Source of the DNA: an uncultured Oscillatoriales cyanobacterium
GTDB lineage: Bacteria > Cyanobacteriota > Cyanobacteriia > Cyanobacteriales > Microcoleaceae
DNA length: 64,000 nt
Direction: 5' to 3'
NCBI GenBank assembly: GCA_903893625.1
Contig: CAITND010000262.1
Span: 1-64,000 of the forward strand
Shown here: positions 46,434 to 55,754 of the stretch, in pieces
Position numbering within the stretch: position 1 is the stretch's first letter
Layout of the letters: each line of letters opens with the position of its first letter
Made by a program: the position numbers and the translations under genes
Notes under the pieces: model-generated
Databases searched by the model: none
What the model was told of the DNA's origin: nothing
The model's input: the letters and a program-made list of their open reading frames with translations, nothing else

Positions 46434-47999
46434 ATGATTCATTCCCCAGTTATCACCCATCCCCATCCCCTATTCGTTGTTATTGTTAATTATCGAACAG
46501 CCTCCTTAACCATTGATTGTTTATACTCCTTAGTCAGTGAAATTAAAGCGTTACCAGGTACAAAAGTTATTGTTTCCGATAATGCTTCTGGGGATGATTC
46601 TATTCCTAAAATTCAAGCAATTATTGATCAAGAAAAATGGGGAGATTGGGTTTCTTTAATCCCCTTAGACCGTAATGGTGGCTATGGATTTGGCAATAAC
46701 GCCGTTATTCGTCCCGTCTTAGAATCCCAGAATATTCCTCCCTATTTTCTGCTACTAAATCCTGATACCATTGTGCGTTCAGGAGCTTTAACAAAACTGG
46801 TACAATTCATGGAGGAACATCCTGATATTGGTATCGCCGGAAGTCGTTTAGAAGACCCGGATGGTACACCCCAACGTTCGGCTTTTCGTTTCCATTCGTT
46901 GTGGGGAGAATTAGATGGCGGACTGCGCTTAGGATTCGTCTCTAAACTATTAGAAAAATGGGTTGTTGCTCCTCCGGTTTCTGAAATTTCTTGTCAAACC
47001 GATTGGGTTGCAGGGGCGAGTATGATTGTCCGTAATACTGTATTTGAAAATATTGGTTTTATTGATGAAAATTATTTTATGTATTACGAGGAAATGGACT
47101 TTTGTTTACAGGCAAAAAAAGCCGGTTGGAATTGTTGGTATGTTCCTGAAAGTCGAGTGGTTCATCTAGTAGGACAAAGTTCTGGTGTAACTGATACAAA
47201 ATCCCCTCCAAAACGCCTACCTCAATATTGGTTTGATTCCCGTCGCTATTATTTCACAAAAAATTATGGTCAACTCTATGCCGCCTTAACCGATATTATT
47301 TGGATACTGAGTTTTATCACCTGGCGAGTGCGTCGCCAACTGCAAAATAAACCAGATTCTGACCCCCCTCAATTATTACAAGATTTTATTCGCTATAGTG
47401 TTTTGTTTAACCTAATTAATATTTTTAGGGCGGATATAGATACGGCAAAAAATATTAATATTAAACAGTTAGGACTTTGGGAACAAATTAAAGAAGATTG
47501 GATTGCTCACGAACGAGATTGGACAAAACCAGGGTTTAGAGCAGTTGCAATTCAACGGTTTGGTGTGTGGAGAATGACAATTAAACCTCTAATTTTTCGC
47601 GCACCTTTGAGCATTCTTTATCGAGCTTTATATCGTAAAGTTCGCAATACCTACGGAATAGAATTATCCTACACCGTTGAACTGGGTCGTCGTGTAATTA
47701 TTGAACATCAACATGGAATTGTGATTCATGGGAATACTGTGATTGGTGATGACTGTATTATCCGCCAAGGAGTGACTTTAGGAAATCGTTATTTAGACAA
47801 ACCTTTCGATGCTCCCCAATTAGGAAAACGGGTTAATATTGGTGCGGGTGCGAAGATTTTGGGGAATGTAACGATTGGCGATGATGTTTGTATTGGGGCG
47901 AATGCGGTTGTGCTTTCAGATATTCCATCGGGTCAGACTGTTGTTGGAATTCCGGCTAAAATTATTAGTTCAAAATCTGATCAAAATCCCGAATCCTGA
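46434..47999 (+). CDS. Fusion of GT2 glycosyltransferase and serine acetyltransferase-like domain
   Basis: A 521-residue two-domain protein. Residues 10-275 are a GT2 (rhamnosyltransferase-like): FVVIVNYRTASLTIDCLYS, LNPDTIV, and YYEEMDFCLQAKKAG. A linker follows, and from about 400 to 515 is a left-handed beta-helix with hexapeptide repeats of the SAT/CysE type (IEHQHGIVIHGNTVIGDD, TLGNRY, IGAGAKILGNVTIGDD, VVGIPAKII). It could transfer a sugar and acetylate it. The fusion is complete and in frame. Confidence 0.92.
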   Translation: MIHSPVITHPHPLFVVIVNYRTASLTIDCLYSLVSEIKALPGTKVIVSDNASGDDSIPKIQAIIDQEKWGDWVSLIPLDRNGGYGFGNNAVIRPVLESQNIPPYFLLLNPDTIVRSGALTKLVQFMEEHPDIGIAGSRLEDPDGTPQRSAFRFHSLWGELDGGLRLGFVSKLLEKWVVAPPVSEISCQTDWVAGASMIVRNTVFENIGFIDENYFMYYEEMDFCLQAKKAGWNCWYVPESRVVHLVGQSSGVTDTKSPPKRLPQYWFDSRRYYFTKNYGQLYAALTDIIWILSFITWRVRRQLQNKPDSDPPQLLQDFIRYSVLFNLINIFRADIDTAKNINIKQLGLWEQIKEDWIAHERDWTKPGFRAVAIQRFGVWRMTIKPLIFRAPLSILYRALYRKVRNTYGIELSYTVELGRRVIIEHQHGIVIHGNTVIGDDCIIRQGVTLGNRYLDKPFDAPQLGKRVNIGAGAKILGNVTIGDDVCIGANAVVLSDIPSGQTVVGIPAKIISSKSDQNPES

Positions 48000-48223
48000 A
48001 AATAGGATTGACTCTAAAAAACTGCTTTTCTGTTATAGCGTTAGTGCCACCTCAAAAAGCTTAATTTAACCACAAAGACACAAAGACACAAATAAGTTGT
48101 AAACACGCTCCCTGCTCATGAAGTGTATTGAAGACTCAGATGAGCGAATCTTCCACAGCACCTAACGCTTTTAAACATTCCTTTTGACCCTCTGTTAACC
48201 CTTGAGTTCCTGTAATATTCATG
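48000..48223. other. Intergenic region downstream of the GT2 fusion
   Basis: A stretch with the tandem ACAAAGACACAAAGACAC at about 48072 and no gene. On the minus strand, the last bases before 48224 follow the broken NB-ARC gene. Confidence 0.4.
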
Positions 48224-48598
48224 TTAGTATAAGAGTTGTTTTAAATAAGAAATTAAGAGATAAAGTTGTTGATCAAAACGTTCGGGTAAATCTGCCTTTT
48301 CTTGATGAGATAAAAATAAAATCCAGTCTTTGATAATATCCTCAACCGGAGGTGCATTTAAAAGCGATCGCCAAATAATCCCCTGAAATTTACCCCTCAA
48401 TTCTTCTGCTAATTTCGCACAAATATTGGTTTTTCCCTTCCCCGGAAGTCCAACAATCGCAACTAAACGACAAAGATCTTGGATCACCCATTGTTTCAGG
48501 GTGTTTAAATCAGTTTCTCGTCCTAAAAAATAGGACACATCCGGTGCATCCGCCCAATCTTCACTGGTATTTGATTCACTTTTGTCACTTTTTGTCAC
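48224..48598 (-). pseudogene. Fragment of an NB-ARC (STAND) ATPase
   Basis: The 124 residues contain WADAPDVSYFLGRETDLNTL, LVAIVGLPGKGKTNI (P-loop) and IIWRSLLNAP, PPVEDI: the start of an NB-ARC domain as found in cyanobacterial NB-ARC-WD40 proteins. The N-terminal part of such proteins is absent, and the C-terminus ends in YLKQLLY before the Walker B. Only the N-terminal end of the ATPase is left. The start lies in a string of GTCACTTTT direct repeats. It was probably a large regulator or defence protein. Confidence 0.78.
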
Positions 48599-49344
48599 TT
48601 TATCCTACCTGAATCGTCACTTTTTGGCAACTTTTTTTTCCTGAGTGGTTGGTAGTCTATTGCCATGATCAAAGTTGTTCGACAGACCGTTCGACTTTTG
48701 GACATCGCACCGAGTCTTTTGGCAAAAGATACCCATGCTGTGGAGTTTTTTTGACAAATAGGTGAGGTTTACAATCTGCTATCAAACCATACAGGAGTTC
48801 CATCACATGGAGTCAACTTAAGCTGAAAACCTCTATAGCAGTCGCCATAACGCTTAGAACCTGGATTCGGTGCCTAAGCTCGAAGCGCAGGCTGCGCCAA
48901 CGCGGGTGCGGGACAGGCTATAAATCTTGTCAGGCGTGAAAACGGGGATGTCCTAACCGCCAGGCGCGGTTGCTACAATTTCCCCAAACTTTCTGGAAAG
49001 TGGAATAATTTCTTTCCCCGCAACGTTAATAACAATAAGATGCTTAGGAGCGAAGTGTTCTCAGCCTCACTCCTTTGAAACTTACCAAAAATTTCATCAA
49101 AAAGGGAATAATTTCTTTCCCCATAACGTTTATCAAAATAGGAGATATAAGACTTCAGAAAAGTCAAGAAAATGTACGGTTTTCTAGGCTACTTTTAGCT
49201 TGAAGTTTACGAACTTTAGGTTCCTTCACCCGACACCAATAGATGTCAACTCAACCCTACCTAATAAACCTGAATTTAACGGGTAGTGGTGTAATCAATG
49301 GCACATTTTTAAGTCCCAATCGTTAATCAAATCTACCAACCAAT
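48599..49344. other. 745-bp structured non-coding region before the RTX gene
   Basis: Repeats of GTCACTTTT lie at 48577-48620. From about 48820 to 48975 there are GC-rich hairpins (GCGCAGGCTGCGC at 48885, CGCCAGGCG at about 48958) in sequence reminiscent of an IS200/IS605-type end. From 49000 to 49137 a unit GGAATAATTTCTTTCCCC is repeated twice, each capable of a GGGAA/TTCCC stem. No intact gene is seen. It may be mobile-element debris and the RTX gene promoter region. Confidence 0.5.
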
Positions 49345-52300
49345 ATGACACTCAATCCTGTTCTGACACAGACCTATAATCAACTCAGCAATCTCGCTGA
49401 TTCAGATAACTTCTGGCAAGTTTTCGAGACCGCTTTTGGCACTCAATATAACCGAAGTGCCGCCGAAACTCTCCGTGTCCAGTGGCAAAATCATGATTTT
49501 AGTCAACTTCCCCAAGTTGGGATTCTTGATAGTAATATCCTTGGTAATGCTAACGGTGCTTATGCCAGTAGCAATAATCAGATTTATCTGTCCGCTAATT
49601 TTGTCGCTAATGCCACAACAGAAGATATAAGTGCGGTTTTGTTAGAGGAAATTGGACATTTTGTCGATGTTCAAATTAATCCCGTCGATAGTGCTGGCGA
49701 TGAGGGAGATATTTTTTCTAACTTAGTGCGAGGTAACAGTCTCGATGCTTTAGCTTTACAGGCTTTGAAGCTAGAAAATGACCACGCTACGATTGTGTTA
49801 AATGGGGAAAATCTTCAGGTAGAGGAGAATGTTTCTACCCCAGCTTTAACGGACTCACAAACATATTTCAATACTTATGATCAACTAGATCGTGCTAGTT
49901 TTGAAAATGTCCGGTCGGTGGGTAATACCAATTTTACGTCTACAATTTCTCTGAGTGACGGATACCGGGCGCGGTTCAAGACTGTTAATGGTAATCAAAA
50001 TACGGCCTACACCCCAATCCCTTTTCCGACTGGCACTAATCATACTACAAGTCCAACCACCATCACGCCACTTCCCTCCACCATCAAGGGACTGATTATC
50101 CATACAGCCAATAATTTGCCAGCAACACCTAATCCTTGGGGTTCAGAAAAGTTGAACGAGGCGGATTTAATGCTGAAAACCCTAGCTAATAACCCAGGAG
50201 GGAATAAATATTTATTAGCAGAGGATACTTATACTGGGACAGGAAGCCAGCAAATTGGTCGATTATCCCACTCCCAAAATCCAATTCCAGGGCAGGAACA
50301 ACCCATCGAAGTCACCCTAACTTGGACTGGCCCTAAGACTAATGATCTTGATGTTTGGCTCGAACCAGTGTCTAGTCCAGGAACAAAAATCTTTGCTGTA
50401 GATGATCCTTTGAAAAAAGTGAAAGGATTGAAAGGAAATGATGGCTCTGAAAATTACGAAAATATTTATTTTACCCCTAAAACCTCTGATACCTATAAGG
50501 TCTATGTGGGTAAATCACCGGATTCTGCTGATTTCAATTCTCAAGATTTTTCCGTCTTTGCCACCGCTAAGAATATCGTCGGTCAAGGTCACGGTTGGGG
50601 TGACGTCCATCTTCGGACTTTTGATGGAAAGCCCTATGACCTACAATCGGTTGGGGAGTTTATTCTCGCCAAATCTCTGACAGATGATTTTGAAGTTCAA
50701 ACCCGGCAAAAACCTTATATTTATAACCCAGCGAAGGCTTCCGTCAACACAGCTTTTGCCACAACCATAGAGGGTTACAATGTTTTGTACGATATGGAAC
50801 TGCCGGTCGGACAGAAACTCAAAATTGACGGAGAGAGTGTGAATCTAGCCAGTGGTGCAAGTCTGGCTGTTGGCAATAGCCAAATCCAGCGTCTAGGCAA
50901 TCGTTACACCTTCACCTATGCCGGCCCAGACAGTATACTCAATACTTCAGATGATGATCGAGTGACTGCTGATGACGCTGGAATCTTTATCAATATTTAT
51001 GTTGATCCAGCAGACTATCGAGGTACCTCGCTGCAAGGGCTTTTAGGGAATGGCGATAGCAATAGCACCAATGACTTTGCTCTGCGGGATGGCACGAGCT
51101 TGGGTGCACGTCCATCGGTTCAAGTCTTGCATACAACTTTTGCTGATAGCTGGCGTATTACTCAGCAAGAATCCCTGTTTGGCACACCTGTCTATCAACT
51201 TTCCGGTTATCCATCTCAATATGTCTCCCTGAAAACCTTCGCCCAAACCAATCCACAAGGTGTGGCAGAAGCCTTTGAAAAAGTGCGAAAAGCGGGTATT
51301 CCTGAAGGAGATTTTTTAAATGGTGCAGTCTTCGACTTTTTGGTGACTGGAGATCAAAACTTTATTAATCAAGCGAAGGCGGCAGCAGACCTCGCAAATC
51401 AGGGTGAAAATGGCTTAATCCCACTGGGGGGAATCCAAGGTATTAAATGGAATGACCAGAATGGCAATGGTGTTCGGGACACAGGAGAAGAAGCCCTAGC
51501 GGGTGCGACCATTTTCATTGATGTTATCAATAATGGTAAATTAGACGCGGGTGAACTCTCTACCGTTACTAATGCTAATGGTGAATATTCCTTCACTAAT
51601 TTAGGATTAGGAGAATACCCCATTGCAGAAATCGTTCAGGCTAACTGGGAATCCACCTACCCGACGACTCCTCACTCGGTTATTTTGGGCGCGGGGGAAA
51701 CCGTCACGGACATTGATTTTGGCAACCGTGCGACCGCACCCGCCGATACAACCGCACCCACAGCTAACAGTTTCACTCCGGCCGATAATGCCACAGGTGT
51801 TGTCGTTGGTGCTAACTTAGTCGTCAACTTCAGCGAAGCGATTCAAAAAGGGACTGGCAATATTGTCATTAAGAAAGCAGACGGCACAGTGGTAGAAACG
51901 ATCGCGGTAACGGCTGCTAATATTACCGTGAGTGACACTAAACTCACGATTGACCCCACGGACGATTTAGCAAAAGGTACAGGTTACTATGTGGAAATTG
52001 CCGATGGTGCAATTAAAGATATTACTGGTAATAACTATGCTGGGATTACCGAAAATAGCACCTGGAATTTCCAAACCGTCGCATCCGCCGATACTATCGC
52101 ACCCACAGCTAACAGTTTCACTCCCGCCGATAATGCCACAGATATTGCTGTTGGTGATAACCTAGTTGTCAACTTCAGCGAAGCGATTCAAAAAGGCACT
52201 GGCAATATTGTCATTAAAAAAGCAGACGGCACAGAGGTAGAAACGATCGCGGTAACGGCTGCTAATGTTACCGTTAGTGACACTCAACTCACGATTAACC

Positions 52301-53541
52301 CCACCGAAGATTTAGCCCAAAATACAGGTTACTATGTGGAAATTGCCGATGGTGCAATTCAAGATATTACTGGCAACAATTATGCTGGGATTACCGAAAA
52401 TAGCACCTGGAATTTTGAAACTCACGGAACCTCTAGTATTATTGATGGTACTGCCAATGACGATATTCTCATCGGAACCCCTAACCCAGAAACTATTAAT
52501 GGTTTAGGGGGAAATGACCAAATTCTCGCTTTAGCAGGTAACGATAGTCTCAATGGTGGCGATGGTAATGACAGTCTCGATGGTGGCGCAGGAGCAGACC
52601 AACTGCGAGGAGAAGCCGGAGATGATCTTTACACCGTTGATAATGCTGGGGATATTGTCACAGAACTCGCTAACCAAGGCCGAGATTTAGTCCAATCTTC
52701 TATTACCTATACTCTCCCTGTCAACGTTGAAGACCTAACCCTCACAGGTTCCTCTGCTATTAACGGTACAGGCAACACCCTCAATAATACGATTATAGGT
52801 AATAACGTCAACAATACCCTCAACGGTGACACCGGAGCCGATCTTTTAGTGGGTCGGGCTGGAAATGACACCTATATTGTCGATAATACCAAGGATGTTG
52901 TTGCTGAAGCTCTCAGTGAAGGAACCGATTTAGTACAATCCTCTATTACCTATACCCTCCCTGTCAACGTTGAAAACCTGACCTTAAACGGGACAATAGC
53001 AATTAACGGTACTGGTAATACTTTGGCTAATATTATTAAGGGTAATACCGCTAATAATATCCTCAACGGTAGTACCGGAAATGATCTACTCGTTGGTAAT
53101 GGAGGAGTTGATAAACTATTAGGTGGAGATGGCAATGACTCCCTCAATGGTGGCGCTGGAAATGATACCCTTACAGGCGGAGCAGGTGCAGATAAATTTA
53201 TCTACAATACGAATGCTGTATTTGCTACTTCGGCGGTGGGTGTAGATCCCATTACTGATTTTACCATCTCACAAAATGATCAAATCATCTTAGATAAAAC
53301 CACATTTACCACAATTAGTTCTGTTGCTGGAACTGGGTTTTCTGTCGCCAATGAATTTGCCAAAGTTACTACTGATACCTTAGCTACAACCAGTGCAGCC
53401 GATATTGTTTATAATACTGCCACTGGCGGATTATTCTACAATCAAAACGGTACAGCAGCAGGTTATGGCACAGGAGGTAAATTCTTAACGTTAACCAATA
53501 AACCTGTACTCACAGGTAATCAATTTGAGATCAAAGCCTAA
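49345..53541 (+). CDS. RTX-type secreted protein with VWD, SdrD-B and Ig-like domains
   Basis: A 1398-residue, Asp/Asn/Gly-rich protein with no Sec signal. Approximate order: N-terminal cyanobacterial domain with LLEEIGHFVD (1-150), beta-rich region, VWF-D domain (GHGWGDVHLRTFDGKPYDL, 410-575), SdrD-type B repeat (WNDQNGNGVRDTGEE, 690-790), two Ig/Big_5-like repeats of 115 residues (800-1025) and RTX Ca-binding nonapeptides (GGNDQI, GGDGNDSLDGG, GGAGNDTLTGG) to the end. The RTX C-terminus suggests type I secretion. Likely a surface or S-layer-like adhesin; no protease motif is certain. Confidence 0.9.
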   Translation: MTLNPVLTQTYNQLSNLADSDNFWQVFETAFGTQYNRSAAETLRVQWQNHDFSQLPQVGILDSNILGNANGAYASSNNQIYLSANFVANATTEDISAVLLEEIGHFVDVQINPVDSAGDEGDIFSNLVRGNSLDALALQALKLENDHATIVLNGENLQVEENVSTPALTDSQTYFNTYDQLDRASFENVRSVGNTNFTSTISLSDGYRARFKTVNGNQNTAYTPIPFPTGTNHTTSPTTITPLPSTIKGLIIHTANNLPATPNPWGSEKLNEADLMLKTLANNPGGNKYLLAEDTYTGTGSQQIGRLSHSQNPIPGQEQPIEVTLTWTGPKTNDLDVWLEPVSSPGTKIFAVDDPLKKVKGLKGNDGSENYENIYFTPKTSDTYKVYVGKSPDSADFNSQDFSVFATAKNIVGQGHGWGDVHLRTFDGKPYDLQSVGEFILAKSLTDDFEVQTRQKPYIYNPAKASVNTAFATTIEGYNVLYDMELPVGQKLKIDGESVNLASGASLAVGNSQIQRLGNRYTFTYAGPDSILNTSDDDRVTADDAGIFINIYVDPADYRGTSLQGLLGNGDSNSTNDFALRDGTSLGARPSVQVLHTTFADSWRITQQESLFGTPVYQLSGYPSQYVSLKTFAQTNPQGVAEAFEKVRKAGIPEGDFLNGAVFDFLVTGDQNFINQAKAAADLANQGENGLIPLGGIQGIKWNDQNGNGVRDTGEEALAGATIFIDVINNGKLDAGELSTVTNANGEYSFTNLGLGEYPIAEIVQANWESTYPTTPHSVILGAGETVTDIDFGNRATAPADTTAPTANSFTPADNATGVVVGANLVVNFSEAIQKGTGNIVIKKADGTVVETIAVTAANITVSDTKLTIDPTDDLAKGTGYYVEIADGAIKDITGNNYAGITENSTWNFQTVASADTIAPTANSFTPADNATDIAVGDNLVVNFSEAIQKGTGNIVIKKADGTEVETIAVTAANVTVSDTQLTINPTEDLAQNTGYYVEIADGAIQDITGNNYAGITENSTWNFETHGTSSIIDGTANDDILIGTPNPETINGLGGNDQILALAGNDSLNGGDGNDSLDGGAGADQLRGEAGDDLYTVDNAGDIVTELANQGRDLVQSSITYTLPVNVEDLTLTGSSAINGTGNTLNNTIIGNNVNNTLNGDTGADLLVGRAGNDTYIVDNTKDVVAEALSEGTDLVQSSITYTLPVNVENLTLNGTIAINGTGNTLANIIKGNTANNILNGSTGNDLLVGNGGVDKLLGGDGNDSLNGGAGNDTLTGGAGADKFIYNTNAVFATSAVGVDPITDFTISQNDQIILDKTTFTTISSVAGTGFSVANEFAKVTTDTLATTSAADIVYNTATGGLFYNQNGTAAGYGTGGKFLTLTNKPVLTGNQFEIKA
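51741..52430 (+). repeat. Tandem duplication of 345 bp in the RTX gene
   Basis: Two adjacent units (51741-52085 and 52086-52430) are roughly 90% identical and encode the Ig-like domains that begin PADTTAPTANSF and SADTIAPTANSF and end NSTWNF. Their similarity indicates recent unequal crossing-over or slippage. Confidence 0.9.
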
Positions 53542-53560
53542 TCAATTAGGATAGGAAAGA

Positions 53561-53615
53561 GGGCGGGTTTAGGGAGATAATTACTGATAATTAAAGATGG
53601 TCTCGGAACCCGCCC
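53561..53615. repeat. Inverted repeat (GGGCGGGTT / AACCCGCCC)
   Basis: Nine-base arms with a loop of about 37 nt lie 20 bp past the RTX gene. A similar element with 10-bp arms is at 53959-54015, so the two bracket the HNH remnant. It may terminate the RTX transcript. Confidence 0.75.
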
Positions 53616-53653
53616 CTACGGTTGAATTGTTAATTATTCTTGAAATGCGATCG

Positions 53654-53860
53654 CTATTTTTGAAGGCGAGGATCGCTAGACGGAGGATGCCACCCGGCTC
53701 TAATCCATAAACGACGAGCTTTGATAATCGCTCTTTCATTATGATATTGATCGTTAAGGTCTAATCGATCGCACGTCCCTCTGCCTGTTGGGGTAATACC
53801 AATTATTTCTAAACTATCCGCAGACCAGAAATTATTTTTGTTAAACAGATGAAACCCAAT
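53654..53860 (-). pseudogene. C-terminal remnant of an HNH endonuclease-type protein
   Basis: With no start codon, this 68-codon frame reads FWSADSLEIIGITPTGRG, then TCDRLDLNDQYHNERAIIKA, RRLWIRAGWHPPSSDP and a stop. The IIGxTxxGR...RLxLN...ARxxWxxAGxHPP layout is what I know from the C-terminus of cyanobacterial HNH endonucleases. The catalytic HNH part is missing. A partial repeat of YH(N/K)ERAI lies near 53880. Confidence 0.6.
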
Positions 53861-53958
53861 CTAAGATAGCATAAAAAATCGCTCTTTCCTTATGATAAAA
53901 CTAGCTCTACTTATTACTAAATTTCGAGGCGATCGCATTTTTTCAACAACAAAATGTA

Positions 53959-54015
53959 GGGGCGGGTTCTGCAACAATATTCAATTCTCACCAATAATCT
54001 TGTTAAACCCGCCCC
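53959..54015. repeat. Inverted repeat (GGGGCGGGTT / AACCCGCCCC)
   Basis: Ten-base perfect arms around a 37-nt loop. It is the second element of the pair beside the HNH remnant, with the same arms as 53561-53615. Confidence 0.78.
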
Positions 54016-54073
54016 TCTTAAATGCGATCGCCTTTAGCGGATGGGAAGGGTGATCGCCTTTATTTATCTTGTC

Positions 54074-54280
54074 TTAAACACTGGCATAATGTTTAGCAAT
54101 TAACTCTCTAACTAACGGTAATAACTCCAAAGGAATTTGAACAAACACTTGATCTTGATTCTCAAACGCGGCTTCATCTTCTGCTACTGCTTCATCTTCT
54201 GACTGTCGATCGTAATGTTCGATCATTTGGCGCACTCGTTTTTCATCCCAACCCAAGGGAAATTTATTTTGTGTTGTCAT
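54074..54280 (-). CDS. Small acidic protein, antitoxin-like
   Basis: A 68-residue protein: FPLGWDEKRVRQMIEHYDRQ, an acidic middle (DEAVAEDEAAFE), and VQIPLELLPLVRELIAKHYA. It resembles a widespread small cyanobacterial family that often accompanies toxin-like genes. No intact toxin is adjacent; a 20-codon frame (TFELTGKPLSAYKRRQRSR) ends just upstream and may be a remnant. Confidence 0.65.
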   Translation of the reverse strand: MTTQNKFPLGWDEKRVRQMIEHYDRQSEDEAVAEDEAAFENQDQVFVQIPLELLPLVRELIAKHYASV

Positions 54281-54358
54281 ATTTACCTACTACGTTGTCG
54301 GCGTTTATAAGCACTCAAAGGTTTACCTGTTAACTCAAAAGTCTTTCACTAGAAGCCC

Positions 54359-54649
54359 TTAATGGGAACTAACCAAAATAAATTCGACTTCAGGTAATAG
54401 AACATCCTTAACCTTGCCAATACCTGCAAATCCCCAGCGCTGTAAAATCGGTTTAATTTGCGAACCCGTAATCGATTCTACCGCAAACCGATCTTTCAAA
54501 TCCCCGGCGTGTTTGTTTAAATAACCGAGGGCATCAAATTGTTCTGAAAATAATAATAAATAACCCGATGCACTATCCTGGTCAGGACGGGCGGTAACAT
54601 AACGTCCATCGGCTCTCGCTCTAAGAATATAATAAACTTCTGAGAACAT
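54359..54649 (-). CDS. Conserved hypothetical protein
   Basis: A 96-residue soluble protein: YYILRARADGRYVTARPD, YLLLFSEQFDALGYLNKHAG and VLLPEVEFILV. It looks like a small conserved cyanobacterial family without a known function. No membrane segment or cysteine motif. It lies between the antitoxin-like gene and an ABC permease, all on the minus strand. Confidence 0.7.
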   Translation of the reverse strand: MFSEVYYILRARADGRYVTARPDQDSASGYLLLFSEQFDALGYLNKHAGDLKDRFAVESITGSQIKPILQRWGFAGIGKVKDVLLPEVEFILVSSH

Positions 54650-54707
54650 TTTAACACCATCCTGAGCTTTTCAAACAAAGTTTAAACCAATTTATCCTAG
54701 TCAAATT

Positions 54708-55700
54708 CTAGCGTAAATCTTCTAATTTAATCCGAGGGTCAACGGCTTTTAAGAGTAAATCCGCTAATAAATTGCCGATAATTAACATCACCGCCCCCAT
54801 CATTAAACTCGCCATGACTAAATATAAATCCTGTTGTTGCACGGCTTGTAAGATTAATTTACCTAATCCCGGCCAATTAAAAAAGGTTTCTGCAATAAAC
54901 GCTCCTCCTAATAAACTCGCAAATTCAAAGCCTAATAACGTAATTAAAGGGTTAATAGCATTGCGGAGAGCATGAACATAAATAACCCGATTTTCTGGTA
55001 GTCCTTTTGCCCTAGCGGTTTGAATATAATCCTGGCGTAAAACATCTAAAAGTTGCCCTCGCATTAACCGTTGTAACCCGGCAAAACTGGTAATACTTAA
55101 CGCTAACGTCGGTAAAATACTATGCCAAGCAATATCCGCTATTTTTCCCAAGGGGGATAAATCTGGGTAGTTAATACTGGTCATGCCACCAACCGGAAAT
55201 AAGGGGGAGGTTTTTTGAGCTAAAAACAATAATAATAAAGCGGTGATGAAACTGGGAAAACCTTGTCCGGTGTAACTAATGACTTGCAAAAATCGGTCAG
55301 TAAAACGATTCTGATTCACCGCCCCAATTATTCCTAATGGAATCCCGATTGCCCAGGTTAAAATTAACGATAAAATCGCTAATAATAAGGTAGCCGGAAC
55401 TCGTTCTAAAAGCAAGGAAGTTACAGAACGTTGGTTAGCGAAACTATAGCCAAAATTGCCGTAACTAACAATTTGCCCTAACCAATACCAATACTGTTCC
55501 CAAGCTGATTTATCCAGGCGGAATTTTTGTCGGAGTTGGTCTAAGGTTTCCGGGGAAATTTGAGGATTATTTGAGAGGTTATCTAAATAATCTCCGGGGG
55601 CAAGCTGAGTAATGGTAAAACATAAAGCCGATGCTAAAAATAGAGTTAACAGCGCTTGTAATAATCGCTTGCCAATATAGACTAATGTTTCACTCGTCAT
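54708..55700 (-). CDS. ABC transporter permease (DppB/OppB-like)
   Basis: A 330-residue permease with six membrane segments. The N-terminal IGKRLLQALLTLFLASALCF and TQLAPGDYL, and the EAA-loop region [20 protein letters not shown] (about 227-246), fit the peptide/nickel permease family. It would import peptides or nickel together with a second permease, ATPases and a binding protein, none of which is in this window. Confidence 0.92.
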   Translation of the reverse strand: MTSETLVYIGKRLLQALLTLFLASALCFTITQLAPGDYLDNLSNNPQISPETLDQLRQKFRLDKSAWEQYWYWLGQIVSYGNFGYSFANQRSVTSLLLERVPATLLLAILSLILTWAIGIPLGIIGAVNQNRFTDRFLQVISYTGQGFPSFITALLLLFLAQKTSPLFPVGGMTSINYPDLSPLGKIADIAWHSILPTLALSITSFAGLQRLMRGQLLDVLRQDYIQTARAKGLPENRVIYVHALRNAINPLITLLGFEFASLLGGAFIAETFFNWPGLGKLILQAVQQQDLYLVMASLMMGAVMLIIGNLLADLLLKAVDPRIKLEDLR

Positions 55701-55754
55701 CTTGATTTTCCCCTTTTATAACCTGCAAATACCATCACGGAAAACCTATAATTA

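Noticed and set aside
48973-49167. 64-codon minus-strand ORF over the GGAATAATTTC repeats
   Set aside because: Arises from two repeat units and a hairpin region; low-complexity, no ribosome site, no family.
49243-49326. 27-codon plus-strand frame (MSTQPYLINLNLTGSG...) just before the RTX gene
   Set aside because: Too short and without a ribosome site; could be a remnant of a beta-rich surface protein, but no support beyond composition.
49645-49680. EEIGHFVD in the RTX protein as a zinc-protease HExxH
   Set aside because: Order of residues is E-E-I-G-H, not H-E-x-x-H, so no metal site is supported.
54283-54345. Minus-strand remnant TFELTGKPLSAYKRRQRSR before the antitoxin-like gene
   Set aside because: Twenty codons only; may be the end of a lost toxin but cannot be assigned.
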